Assembly (NCBI RefSeq): GCF_000812565.1
Contig: NZ_JTAM01000003.1
Coordinates: 186,001 to 250,000, forward strand
Origin: Flammeovirga sp. OC4
GTDB taxonomy: Bacteria > Bacteroidota > Bacteroidia > Cytophagales > Flammeovirgaceae
Reading direction: 5' to 3'
Length of the DNA stretch: 64,000 bases
Part shown: positions 54,752-63,273 of the stretch, piece by piece
Position numbering within the stretch: the first letter of the stretch is position 1
Layout: every line of letters starts with the position of its first letter
Program-made: the position numbers and the translations under genes
The notes under the pieces: model-generated
Database searches by the model: none
Told to the model about the DNA's origin: nothing
The model's input: the letters and a program-made list of their open reading frames with translations, nothing else

Positions 54752-57226
54752 TTGGTAGGAGAAGCGATACAGCACTTACAACAGCAACTATTATATGCTG
54801 GAAATTATAAATCATTAATTCAAGAAAATAGTACTGAATTAATCAAGGTCTTTAAGAAATCTTTCTATCCCACTTTTGAGGTAGAAGACCTTTTGAGATT
54901 TATAAGTGAGCATATTGTAAGCAAACATATCGTCTCTATTTTAATCGATAAAGAAAGTCAAAAAGGCCTTTTTGAGGATTCAATATATCAAGCTTTTGAA
55001 GGTTTAACTTCACAAACTATTGATGAAGAGTTACTTCAAAAAAGCTATCAAACCGTTGCTGAAAATATTGATCAGCTTTCATTAGAACAAGATAACAAAG
55101 AAGCCCTCTTTACCACATTGATGGGAAGAGAGGAAGGCGAACCTTTACCTAATTACTTTTTGGGAATGTTTCGATCACTGATGAAAAAGCATTTGAATAA
55201 TTCAGGAACAAATGCTCAGTACCTCTACCCTTCTTTTACATTGCCTCCGTTCTTAGATATTGAAGCAAAATCCAATACTATAGTCTGTTATGATTTACTG
55301 GCTTATTATTGGAGTGCTATTATAATCCCAGCAAGTACTCGTTCTTTTGGTAACAGTTTATGTTTTGTCAACATAAAACCTCAAGGACAAAAGCATTTAG
55401 ACTTCGTTGAAGATGATAGTAATCTCAATAAACTCATCAACTTGAACAGAGATCCAGTTCAAATTGTCTTTGGTACGATTCAACAGATGTCATTGGGCAA
55501 TAGAACGGCACATAAAGATTGGGTCAATAAGGTAAAGAAGACTTTCAAAAATGATTCTTTCAGAAACCCCGTATCCTATTGGTTTTTATGGGCTAAGGAA
55601 AGGCTAGGTAACAACGGTATATTAGTAATTAGAGGAGATCATTCTCTTGCTGCGGCACCTGAATATAAAAATTGGAGAAATACGGTTTCGAAGATTTGCC
55701 AAAGAATCTATATTCAAGCTCAACAGTATTCATCACAAGTAGTATACTGTTTTATTTTCAGTAAAGAAGAAGAAAAAGAAGGTGTTTTTTACGCCCCAAG
55801 TTATTTAGAAGATTTTGCTCAAGTTCATGAAGATTCAGATGATTGGATTACACTTTCTTCTGATGAATATAAGAACTTCCTATGCCTAATTTCCGATAAA
55901 GAAAAGAGTATTTTCAATCAAACTCTTCCTACATTAAACCTTAAAAATAAATCTTGGCATACTGATTTCAACAAAAAACAATTGATTGATAAAGTCAATC
56001 TTTATTATAAAAACCAAAAGAAAAAAGAGACACTTGGTTTGGATGAAGATACTGTTGTTACTGATGCTCAGTTAAGTCGAATTTATGTCAAGCCGTTTTT
56101 GAAGAAATGGGCTTATGTTTCTAAAAGAGACACCGAGAACTGGAATACATTACAACATCATGGTTTTCAAATCGAGAACCCTACTTTTGCCCTTTCTATG
56201 CATAAAGATTTAGGCTTAGAAGTGACACCAAGTAATCAGGCATTACTTTCTACCTACTATAGTAGAAATCAGTTTGCAACAATATTACCGTTGAACATCT
56301 ATAAAGAAGACCATTCTTACAGCAGTAATATCAGTGATTGGGCATTGGATCGCTTTAAACAATATTATGTTTCAAGGCTTCCTAAAGTAGAGCTTAATAA
56401 TTCTGTCGGTTCTATTCAAGACCTATTGGAGCGTGAAATCAAAAGTATTGAACGATACACCAATAGGCTTCCTGTACTTCATAAATTCACCAAACAACTT
56501 TCTAACTTGACGCAAGAGAAAGAAAGTAGCTTAGACGACGTTACAAAGCTTTTACATCAATTGACACAAAAGATGCATCAGCTCTTTAGAGGGTCAACAG
56601 AGAAAAAAGTGATGATCCAAGAAATCAATAAATCTTCTCAAAAAATCATTGGTACGATCGGTGAGTTAGAAAAAGGTAAAATTGAAAATGAACAAAAAGT
56701 GAAAGCTTTAACGAAAGAGAACATCTTCTATTATTGTTTTGCCATTCTCAATCATCCTCTTTATCAAAATGACTTTGAAAAAGAATTGAAAGCATTGCCA
56801 CCTAGAATACCATTATTAAATGATTTCTGGGCATGGACGAAAATGGGGAAAGAAGTATTCCAATCAGGTACTTCTAACATTGAGGACATTCACTTTACTT
56901 TTGCAGAAGTATTAGAAGAAAATGACGAAACGGATATTTTAATTAACGGCAGTCAGAAAATTAGTGGGCTTGAAGAAGATCAGAAAACAGGTGAGTGGGA
57001 TAAACAAAAGGTTTTCCAACTTATACTTCAAGAGTATAGAGAAAGAAAACCTTTGAATAAAGATTTGCAAAAATACTATAGATCTGAAATAGCGGTAATC
57101 AATAGATTAGAATTACTTAAAAGTATTCAATTTCAAGCTCAGTTTTATCTGAAAGTGAAAAATACTCTCCCGGATCATTTATTTGAGAATACGGGGCAAA
57201 AGTTTAGATTAAAACGTAGAAATTAA
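54752..57226 (+). CDS. Probable inactive type ISP-like DNA methyltransferase homologue
   Basis: 824 aa, cytosolic. Start TTG 54752; a stop codon at 54743 excludes a longer frame and no ATG is near. The order of elements parallels type ISP/type IIG N6-adenine methyltransferases: a helical N-terminus, a region around 158-190 where DPATGTGTF would be but reads LYPSFTLPPFLD followed by YDLLAYYWSAII (family: FELMMAPYAIAHL), then VQIVFGTIQQMSLG (234-249) where VIIGNPPYSVG is expected, then SYWFLWAKERLGNNGILVIRGDHSLAA, and a specificity-domain-like region about 440-520. Both catalytic motifs (I and IV) are lost. The C-terminus is coiled coil and helical. No restriction or helicase domain is visible. 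Confidence 0.62.
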   Translation: MVGEAIQHLQQQLLYAGNYKSLIQENSTELIKVFKKSFYPTFEVEDLLRFISEHIVSKHIVSILIDKESQKGLFEDSIYQAFEGLTSQTIDEELLQKSYQTVAENIDQLSLEQDNKEALFTTLMGREEGEPLPNYFLGMFRSLMKKHLNNSGTNAQYLYPSFTLPPFLDIEAKSNTIVCYDLLAYYWSAIIIPASTRSFGNSLCFVNIKPQGQKHLDFVEDDSNLNKLINLNRDPVQIVFGTIQQMSLGNRTAHKDWVNKVKKTFKNDSFRNPVSYWFLWAKERLGNNGILVIRGDHSLAAAPEYKNWRNTVSKICQRIYIQAQQYSSQVVYCFIFSKEEEKEGVFYAPSYLEDFAQVHEDSDDWITLSSDEYKNFLCLISDKEKSIFNQTLPTLNLKNKSWHTDFNKKQLIDKVNLYYKNQKKKETLGLDEDTVVTDAQLSRIYVKPFLKKWAYVSKRDTENWNTLQHHGFQIENPTFALSMHKDLGLEVTPSNQALLSTYYSRNQFATILPLNIYKEDHSYSSNISDWALDRFKQYYVSRLPKVELNNSVGSIQDLLEREIKSIERYTNRLPVLHKFTKQLSNLTQEKESSLDDVTKLLHQLTQKMHQLFRGSTEKKVMIQEINKSSQKIIGTIGELEKGKIENEQKVKALTKENIFYYCFAILNHPLYQNDFEKELKALPPRIPLLNDFWAWTKMGKEVFQSGTSNIEDIHFTFAEVLEENDETDILINGSQKISGLEEDQKTGEWDKQKVFQLILQEYRERKPLNKDLQKYYRSEIAVINRLELLKSIQFQAQFYLKVKNTLPDHLFENTGQKFRLKRRN

Positions 57227-57254
57227 CGGTAACATGAATTATTTTCAATAGTAT

Positions 57255-57623
57255 CTAGGCAGTCTCTTCGTAATTGTAATTCCAAATTCGAAAGAGCACT
57301 TTTTTTTGGTCAGTAGCGGAAGGATCAACTTCTACAAGTTCAGCCTCTATCACTTCGTCACTTTCCAATTTTTCAGCAATTGATTTACTTACTTCTCTAG
57401 GAACGTAACCAATCATGGTGTCACCTGCAAAAACGGCAGTTGCAAATTCATCATACTCGTTAGCAGAATTTCTCACCAATTTGATTGGTTGTCGCATTAT
57501 TCCCCATTCTGTATCTTTATTTGAATAGTATTGGAATCCTGCAACATAGCCTTCAAACAGAAGTGTCTTACTTAGATTAGATAGTAAATCTTTTTCTTTG
57601 CTGTGAGTAAAAGGTTTAACCAT
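57255..57623 (-). CDS. Stand-alone HIRAN-domain protein
   Basis: 122 aa that is essentially one HIRAN domain: VAGFQYYSNKD near residue 30, IKLVRNSANEYDEFATAVFAGDTMIGYVPREVSKSIAEKL, and a final strand RIWNYNYEE. HIRAN domains bind single-stranded or damaged 3' DNA ends (as in HLTF) and occur alone or fused to nucleases and helicases. It converges on the pseudo-methyltransferase gene with only 28 nt between stop codons. Confidence 0.88.
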   Translation of the reverse strand: MVKPFTHSKEKDLLSNLSKTLLFEGYVAGFQYYSNKDTEWGIMRQPIKLVRNSANEYDEFATAVFAGDTMIGYVPREVSKSIAEKLESDEVIEAELVEVDPSATDQKKVLFRIWNYNYEETA

Positions 57624-57763
57624 AGAATCATTATTATATTTTGGTAATTATTAGCAATATACAATATTTTATAATAATATTCCTATAAAACTAAGCTAGG
57701 TTTTATTTTATCTTAAAAAAATCATATATTTAAAATCATTAATTTAGGTCTCAATATATCATT

Positions 57764-58402
57764 ATGAAACTGTCTCAAATCATTAAAATTGCACTATTTG
57801 CCCTAATAGCAGTGGTCATTACCTATACTTACTTATCTTCCAACTCTAATTTGGACCAAGGAAAATATCTTGAAAAAGTGAATATTGAAAGAGCAGAAAA
57901 AAATGAGGAATTTAAGGATGAAAAAACTTCTCCATTAAAAAAAGAAGAAATAAAGACCTTTAATTCACTAAATTATTTCACTCCAGACAAACAATATATC
58001 GTTAACGCCAAGCTAGAATGGGCAGATAAACCAGAATCAATAAAAATAGCCTCTACAAACGGAGACCCTCGAACTTATAAAAAAGTAGCATGGGCTAGTT
58101 TCAAAATTGATAATCAAGAACAAAAACTGGTGCTACTTCAAAATGCCTTACCTAATCCGTTGACAAAAGGTTTAACAATGGTGCTTTTCAGAGATCAAAC
58201 CTCCGGAAATACTACCTATGGAGCCGGGCGTTATATTGAGCTACGTGGTTTAAAAAAAGGAGCTATGCAGACTGTTATAGACTTCAATAAAGCATACAAC
58301 CCCTATTGTGCATACAATGATAATTACGACTGTCCTCTACCTCCTTTAGAGAATCAAATGTCAGTTGAAATTAATGCAGGAGAGAAAAAATATCATCTAT
58401 AA
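57764..58402 (+). CDS. DUF1684 family membrane-anchored protein
   Basis: 212 aa with an N-terminal signal anchor (residues 8-26). The C-terminal half has the DUF1684 hallmarks MVLFRDQTSGNTTYGAGRYIELRGL, TVIDFNKAYNPYCAYNDNYDCPLPPLENQM and VEINAGEK. The conserved cysteines and tyrosines near the end suggest a folded periplasmic domain. The family function is unknown. It is monocistronic with about 110 bp upstream. Confidence 0.88.
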   Translation: MKLSQIIKIALFALIAVVITYTYLSSNSNLDQGKYLEKVNIERAEKNEEFKDEKTSPLKKEEIKTFNSLNYFTPDKQYIVNAKLEWADKPESIKIASTNGDPRTYKKVAWASFKIDNQEQKLVLLQNALPNPLTKGLTMVLFRDQTSGNTTYGAGRYIELRGLKKGAMQTVIDFNKAYNPYCAYNDNYDCPLPPLENQMSVEINAGEKKYHL

Positions 58403-58644
58403 CAAATTCACGATATACATCATTAATAGTACTTTTAAAAGGTATTCATTTCAATCCTACTTACCTGATTAGGGATAGTTAAAAATTAATGGTAATTTGG
58501 AAGTTGAGTATTACGGCAAAAGTAAATGGAGATGAAAGAACTAGAAGTTTGTAATTAAGTATTTTACCAACGCTTCAACTCCTTCTCATTTTTCCTTGAT
58601 TGTTTTTATTCGGTTCTTAACACATTACATTTTTTTATTGCTCG

Positions 58645-59583
58645 ATGTCATTTGATAAAATTATTAATAAACTCGCAACCACTGATAATAAGCGTGCTTA
58701 TATTGAGTTGCACTTTTGGATTTTGTGTTCAAGTACAATTCCAATTATTAATATCTATATATCGCTTTCTTCAGTAGAAATTGTTTTCTTAAGAACAATG
58801 ACTGCTTTTGTCATGATCTTTATCTTTCTTTCAATAAAGAAAATATCATTAAAGGTTAAGACTTCGCATGTGCTCTTATTAGTATTTACCGGAATGCTCA
58901 CCTCCATTTATTGGGTGCTATTTGTTATTGCTGCCAAAACATCAAATACTTCGGTTACATTAGTAGGAATGGCTACTACACCAGTATGGGTAAGCTTTGT
59001 CTATCCCATATTTTCTAAGAAAAGACCTACATTTAATGAGCTAATGACTGGATTGTCAGCTTTATTTGGAGTTTATATGATTTTCAGTTCTAGTTTTGCT
59101 TATAGTGAAGGTATGTTTACGGCAATATTAGCGGCATTCTTTGCGGCATTAGTCACTATACTTACCTCTAAATCCTCTCGCAAGTATCATTATTTAGTCA
59201 TTACTTTCTATCAGATGCTTGGAGCATTTTTAGCTACAGCAGCAGTACTTCCATACTACCTCAAATTCATTAAACAAGGTAGTTTTTCAATACCTACTCC
59301 TACCGATATTATATTAATCATCGTACTGGCTATTGTATTTTCTATTGTAGCCTATTCTTCTATTGTAAAAGTGATGAAAAAAATCACCCCATTTAGTATA
59401 TCATTAGCCAACAATTTGGCACCAATATATGGTGGTGTTATTGCCTATTTCTTTTTTGGGGAAAGTGAAATTATGGACCTTTATTTTTATGGAGGGGCAT
59501 TTATTATAGCATTTGCTATTTTGGCTATGCCATTGGCCAAATTCATATTTAAACTAAACAAGGTAGAACCTAGTCGTTCTTAA
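58645..59583 (+). CDS. EamA/DMT family transporter
   Basis: 312 aa with ten predicted membrane helices made of two EamA halves. Typical elements are SSVEIVFLRTMTAFVMIFIFL in the first half and ITPFSISLANNLAPIYGGVIAYFFFGESE in the second, the conserved Pro/Glu pattern of the family. It probably exports amino acids or other small metabolites across the inner membrane. No neighbour indicates the substrate. Confidence 0.9.
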   Translation: MSFDKIINKLATTDNKRAYIELHFWILCSSTIPIINIYISLSSVEIVFLRTMTAFVMIFIFLSIKKISLKVKTSHVLLLVFTGMLTSIYWVLFVIAAKTSNTSVTLVGMATTPVWVSFVYPIFSKKRPTFNELMTGLSALFGVYMIFSSSFAYSEGMFTAILAAFFAALVTILTSKSSRKYHYLVITFYQMLGAFLATAAVLPYYLKFIKQGSFSIPTPTDIILIIVLAIVFSIVAYSSIVKVMKKITPFSISLANNLAPIYGGVIAYFFFGESEIMDLYFYGGAFIIAFAILAMPLAKFIFKLNKVEPSRS

Positions 59584-59692
59584 GTTCTTGTGCTGTTCAA
59601 AGAAATACTTCTATTAAAGCATCTCTACTCTTTGAGCGATTAGAGCGGTAAGACCAACTTATCTATAAAGGGATATAATACATTGAAGTGAA

Positions 59693-60619
59693 CTACTTCA
59701 TCTTACCTAGTAGCTCGTGGGAAGTAAGACTGAGTACTAAAAGAACACTAATAGAAAGCGTTCCAAATATCACGGACAACCACCTACTATACGACAGCCA
59801 ATCATCTTTTTCTTTCTTGGCTTCATTGTACATTTTTTGGGAAAGGTTAATGATATCTTCCGTATTTTTCTGAAGGTTTAGGGTAAGTCCTTTATCCCCT
59901 CTAAAACCAATTGTTAAATCTACATTTACGATTTTCAAAAGTGTTGAATTGTATCGTTTTAAATTATTCAACAATGTATACCTGTGGTTTTCTGCCATAG
60001 GAATATTTTTGATATCCTTTTGCATTTGATGGTTCAGCTCTCTGATTTTGTAAAAGTCAGACGTATCGGCAGAAAGCAAGTAACTTTTCTCCAGAAGCTT
60101 CATTCTTTCTAAAGAAACGATATTAATATAAGGGTCAGTAGCTAAAGCTCTTGTTCTCTTTTGAAGGTCTCCAATCATTCCTGAATTTTGAGAACCTCTA
60201 TACTTGAGCTGTGTTATGATCTTAGAAAAAGTCTTACGGTGAGTTTTAAGTAGTTTAAAAAATGAATCAAGATCAGTTTCATATTCCACCTTCCAAGAGG
60301 AGTTTGAAGTAAGAATTGAGGAGATATATAGTTCTAAATTTTTATCAATCTTATGGTATTCCTTCATAATTGGAGTCGCTTCTCTTGACTTATGGAAGTC
60401 TTCATAGTGTGCTTCATAAGACAAGAACTCTTGTGCTGCTAGTGTCATTCGCATTGATTTCTGACGAATATCAAGTACTTTTTCTAATACAGCATCATGA
60501 TCTTCAATTTGCCTAAAGGAACTAAAGTTACCCACTGCAATTAAGAAACAGGCCACAAAGTAGACGTAAAACCAACGAATCACTTTTCTCCATGTATATG
60601 CAACAGTAGGATTTTTCAC
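59693..60619 (-). CDS. Orphan sensory module with helical periplasmic domain (HBM/4HB-like)
   Basis: 308 aa. An N-terminal membrane helix (about 14-32), a long all-helical extracytoplasmic domain (about 40-275) and a second membrane helix (about 282-302), then only five residues (LLGKMK). This is the input half of a chemoreceptor or kinase of the four-helix or helical bimodular (HBM) type without HAMP or any output domain. No kinase or receptor gene adjoins it. It could signal through a membrane partner; alternatively it is a truncated receptor whose end was lost, although no downstream remnant in frame was found. Confidence 0.75.
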   Translation of the reverse strand: MKNPTVAYTWRKVIRWFYVYFVACFLIAVGNFSSFRQIEDHDAVLEKVLDIRQKSMRMTLAAQEFLSYEAHYEDFHKSREATPIMKEYHKIDKNLELYISSILTSNSSWKVEYETDLDSFFKLLKTHRKTFSKIITQLKYRGSQNSGMIGDLQKRTRALATDPYINIVSLERMKLLEKSYLLSADTSDFYKIRELNHQMQKDIKNIPMAENHRYTLLNNLKRYNSTLLKIVNVDLTIGFRGDKGLTLNLQKNTEDIINLSQKMYNEAKKEKDDWLSYSRWLSVIFGTLSISVLLVLSLTSHELLGKMK

Positions 60620-60760
60620 TTCTTCTTCAAAAATTTAATTTTAGTATTAGGATTAGATGCAATAAATATTCCATTCATTTATTATTACAGATAATCTTGG
60701 TCATAGTCTTTTCTCAAAATGTAATTATAAAAAAATAGAAGAGTTTTAATACCATAGATT

Positions 60761-60790
60761 TAAAAAAAAAGGAGACGAACGCCTCCTTTC
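60761..60790 (-). terminator. Terminator of the coiled-coil/SPOR-like gene
   Basis: On the minus strand AAAGGAGGC - GTTC - GTCTCCTTT forms an 9-bp stem with one G-T pair (60768-60789), followed by a run of nine T in total. Confidence 0.85.
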
Positions 60791-60812
60791 CATATTATAA
60801 GAGAATATTTTC

Positions 60813-61517
60813 TTAGTGTTGTACTAAAGTTGCATTTTGCTCATCTTGGTTTCTACCAATTTTCTTGAAGTTCTCTAAATACACTTTCGCTTGATCTTGA
60901 TACTTCAATGAACCATATACAACACTGTATACTTGTTGACCATTTTGCTCAGTAACTTTCACATAAGTTTTCCACATTTTGTAGTGTGCTTCAAACTTTT
61001 CTGCGTATCCTTGAGCATCACATAAATCTGCAGTTGAGTAAACCTGAACACCCCAACCATGAGAGATGATTTGACTGCTTAAATCTACAAAGTAAGTACG
61101 GTTGTTTTGTAATTTACCTTGACGACTTGAACATTGTGAAGAATTTGCCGGCATGTTGTTTCCTGCAGTAGCTACATTTCCACCACTTCCAGATTTTGCA
61201 TACATAGCCATTTTTTCTTCATACGCCTCATTAGATTCAGATAGAGCATTTACCTCACTTTGCAATGCCTCATTCTTTTGTTGAAGTGAATTAATATCAG
61301 CTTTTAAACCTTCTACCTCATACTTCATTTGCTCATTCATTGTTTTCAATGAATTCGATTTCTTCTCTAATTCTGTTTTGCTTTTTCTTAATTCAGTATT
61401 TTCAGTGGTTAACTGAGCATTCATTTGCTTCAACTTTTTCTTACTTTGAGCAAAAGAATCTGGTGCTAACATGAATGAAAAAATAATAACTGCAATAGGT
61501 AAAATTTGATTTTTCAT
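60813..61517 (-). CDS. Periplasmic coiled-coil protein with SPOR-like C-terminus
   Basis: 234 aa from the ATG at 61517, preferred over an upstream in-frame ATG at 61571 because it starts a normal signal peptide (MKNQILPIAVIIFSFMLAPDSFAQ). A long coiled coil (about 28-108) with heptads of L, N, S and E follows, then a Gly/Asn linker and a C-terminal domain of about 80 residues (WGVQVYSTADLCDAQGYAEKF; VYSVVYGSLKYQDQAKVYLENFKK) with the pattern of SPOR repeats, which bind denuded peptidoglycan. It may be a septal or envelope protein. Confidence 0.8.
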   Translation of the reverse strand: MKNQILPIAVIIFSFMLAPDSFAQSKKKLKQMNAQLTTENTELRKSKTELEKKSNSLKTMNEQMKYEVEGLKADINSLQQKNEALQSEVNALSESNEAYEEKMAMYAKSGSGGNVATAGNNMPANSSQCSSRQGKLQNNRTYFVDLSSQIISHGWGVQVYSTADLCDAQGYAEKFEAHYKMWKTYVKVTEQNGQQVYSVVYGSLKYQDQAKVYLENFKKIGRNQDEQNATLVQH

Positions 61518-61713
61518 TGTATCCAAGGATCGTTTCAGGAGAATAAAATTGTAATTAAAATTATCTTTCAATTGTATTACAGTATCAATAAAAAAATCAG
61601 TCGAAAAGGACTAATCAGAGTCTAATAGTTGTGATACAATTCTAATTCTTAATATAAAGCTAATCAATAGTGCTTAGAATTCCATTTTTAGTCTAAAAAA
61701 TAATTAGTGAGAC

Positions 61714-61782
61714 ATAAAAAAAACTCATCCTACAACACAAAGTATAACTATTTCAAGTAAAACCTGTATTATAAAATGAGTT
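61714..61782 (-). terminator. Possible terminator of the YbjN-PspA operon
   Basis: AACTCAT (61722-61728) with ATGAGTT (61776-61782) flank a loop of 47 nt, followed on the minus strand by an 8-T run. The long loop makes it a weaker candidate than the other terminators in the window. Confidence 0.4.
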
Positions 61783-61817
61783 AGAATATTTGTACTACAA
61801 AGATGAAGAAATCAATT

Positions 61818-62627
61818 TTATTGATTGTTCTTCAATTGATTTTTGAGCTTATCTAATTCAGACTCTTCTTGTGGAGCAGCAGGATCTGCTGATGTATTTT
61901 CTGTAGTATTAGAAGATGCTTCTCCAGCACCTAACCTCATCTTTTCCTTTAACTGTTCTAAGGCTAATGAAGAAGTGCCACTTCCAGGGCCAATTGCCTT
62001 ATTTATTTCCTCATCAACAGAAACACTTGCATCTGCAATATCTCCATAAGATTCCGCTAATGCTTCTTGCTCTTCTACCTTGTTCTTCATTCTTTCCAAC
62101 ATCGCCACAGTACTAGTTGAGTCAATACTCGCTAACTGTTTGTTGATTTTAGAAGACGCTTCACTCACTTTAGCTCTCGCTTTTAATGTCTTCGCTTCAT
62201 TTTCCCACTGAGAAATTTGAGATTTCAAGCGTTGAACATTTTGTTCCATTTTCGTCACTTGAGCCTCATTTTGAGTGACCATTTTCTCATGCGTCTGAGC
62301 AGCGGCAACCGCTTGTTCTTTTTTATTTAAAGCCTCAGTAGCTAAACGATCCGCTTCAGCTGTATCTAATTGTCCAGCACTCGCTTTTTGTAATAAAAGA
62401 ACTGCTTTTCTTTCCCAATCAGCAGCCGCTTGTTTATGTTGTTCGTATTCTTTTCTTGTTCTAATAGAGATTGCTTTTACTTGAGCTAATCCCTGCAAAC
62501 TTTTATCTAAATCTCCTTTTAATTCACGTATCCCCTGATCCGTCATTTTTATAGGATCCTCCAAACTATCTAAGGCAGCATTTGTTTCTGCTGACATCCA
62601 ACCAAATATTCTCTTAAAGAATGACAT
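61818..62627 (-). CDS. pspA: PspA/IM30 family membrane-remodelling protein
   Basis: 269 aa, slightly longer than E. coli PspA (222 aa). All-helical coiled-coil protein opening with the family signature FFKRIFGWMSAETNAALDSLEDPIKMTDQGIREL, then long heptad-rich helices with ALNKKEQAVAAAQTHEKMV and the typical C-terminal helix before a disordered Gly/Ser/Pro tail. It is an ESCRT-III relative that binds the inner face of the membrane under envelope stress. It is the second gene of an operon behind the YbjN-like gene (10 nt). No pspB/C genes are nearby. Confidence 0.93.
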   Translation of the reverse strand: MSFFKRIFGWMSAETNAALDSLEDPIKMTDQGIRELKGDLDKSLQGLAQVKAISIRTRKEYEQHKQAAADWERKAVLLLQKASAGQLDTAEADRLATEALNKKEQAVAAAQTHEKMVTQNEAQVTKMEQNVQRLKSQISQWENEAKTLKARAKVSEASSKINKQLASIDSTSTVAMLERMKNKVEEQEALAESYGDIADASVSVDEEINKAIGPGSGTSSLALEQLKEKMRLGAGEASSNTTENTSADPAAPQEESELDKLKNQLKNNQ

Positions 62628-62637
62628 ATATTTTTGT

Positions 62638-63030
62638 TTAGTTTTGTGCGTAATTTAATAATAAGTCAAAGTTTTCACTGATCATCAATTTGAATGCATT
62701 CAGTGTTCCTTCAATTTCATTTTCATCTAAGTTTTCAAGCTCAAGGGTATCTCTAAATAGAACTCTGTTACCTTCGGCATCAATTACAAAAGCTCCATGA
62801 ACAGAACTTCTGTTTTTCTCTAATAAGGTTCTGTAGAATTCTGGATTATCATTAGTAATATCAAAAATGTGCATTTCGACTATCAAAATAGGATCTTCAC
62901 AATCAACAATTACATTGATTAATCCTTCTTCCTCATCTGAAATGATAAAAAGTTCTTCCTCAAGGTCCTCACTTTTAATATCATATCCGAGGTTTAGCAA
63001 ATAGCCCTTTACTTTTTCAAAGTAACTCAT
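62638..63030 (-). CDS. YbjN/CesT-fold small protein upstream of pspA
   Basis: 130 aa, acidic, with the alpha-beta pattern of YbjN-like and type III chaperone-like proteins: an N-terminal helix (YFEKVKGYLLNLGYDI), strands IISDEEEGLINVIVDCEDPILIVEMHIF and AFVIDAEGNRVLFRDTLEL, and a C-terminal helix. YbjN homologues are linked to stress regulation and motility in enterobacteria. It starts the operon that continues with pspA 10 nt later, so it may bind or regulate PspA. Confidence 0.85.
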   Translation of the reverse strand: MSYFEKVKGYLLNLGYDIKSEDLEEELFIISDEEEGLINVIVDCEDPILIVEMHIFDITNDNPEFYRTLLEKNRSSVHGAFVIDAEGNRVLFRDTLELENLDENEIEGTLNAFKLMISENFDLLLNYAQN

Positions 63031-63213
63031 TGTATAGTAATTTAATTTATTAATATCTGATAATACGAATATAACTAGAAATTGGATACCAAAAGGAGCT
63101 AAAATAATTAATATTTAATAAAATTTGAGGTACAAAAAGCACGTTATCACTAAAAAAATATTTTTTTGGATATTTTTTATCGAAGAATGAAAAACTTTTA
63201 GGAAAAGGTATAG

Positions 63214-63221
63214 TATATTTG
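63214..63221 (+). promoter_or_regulatory. Bacteroidota -7 box for glycogen synthase
   Basis: TATATTTG, a perfect TAnnTTTG, 52 nt upstream of the ATG at 63274. No matching -33 TTTG. Confidence 0.5.
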
Positions 63222-63273
63222 ATGCAATCGGTTGAAGCAAATTTCAATGATAAAATAAACTACCAAATTCTAT

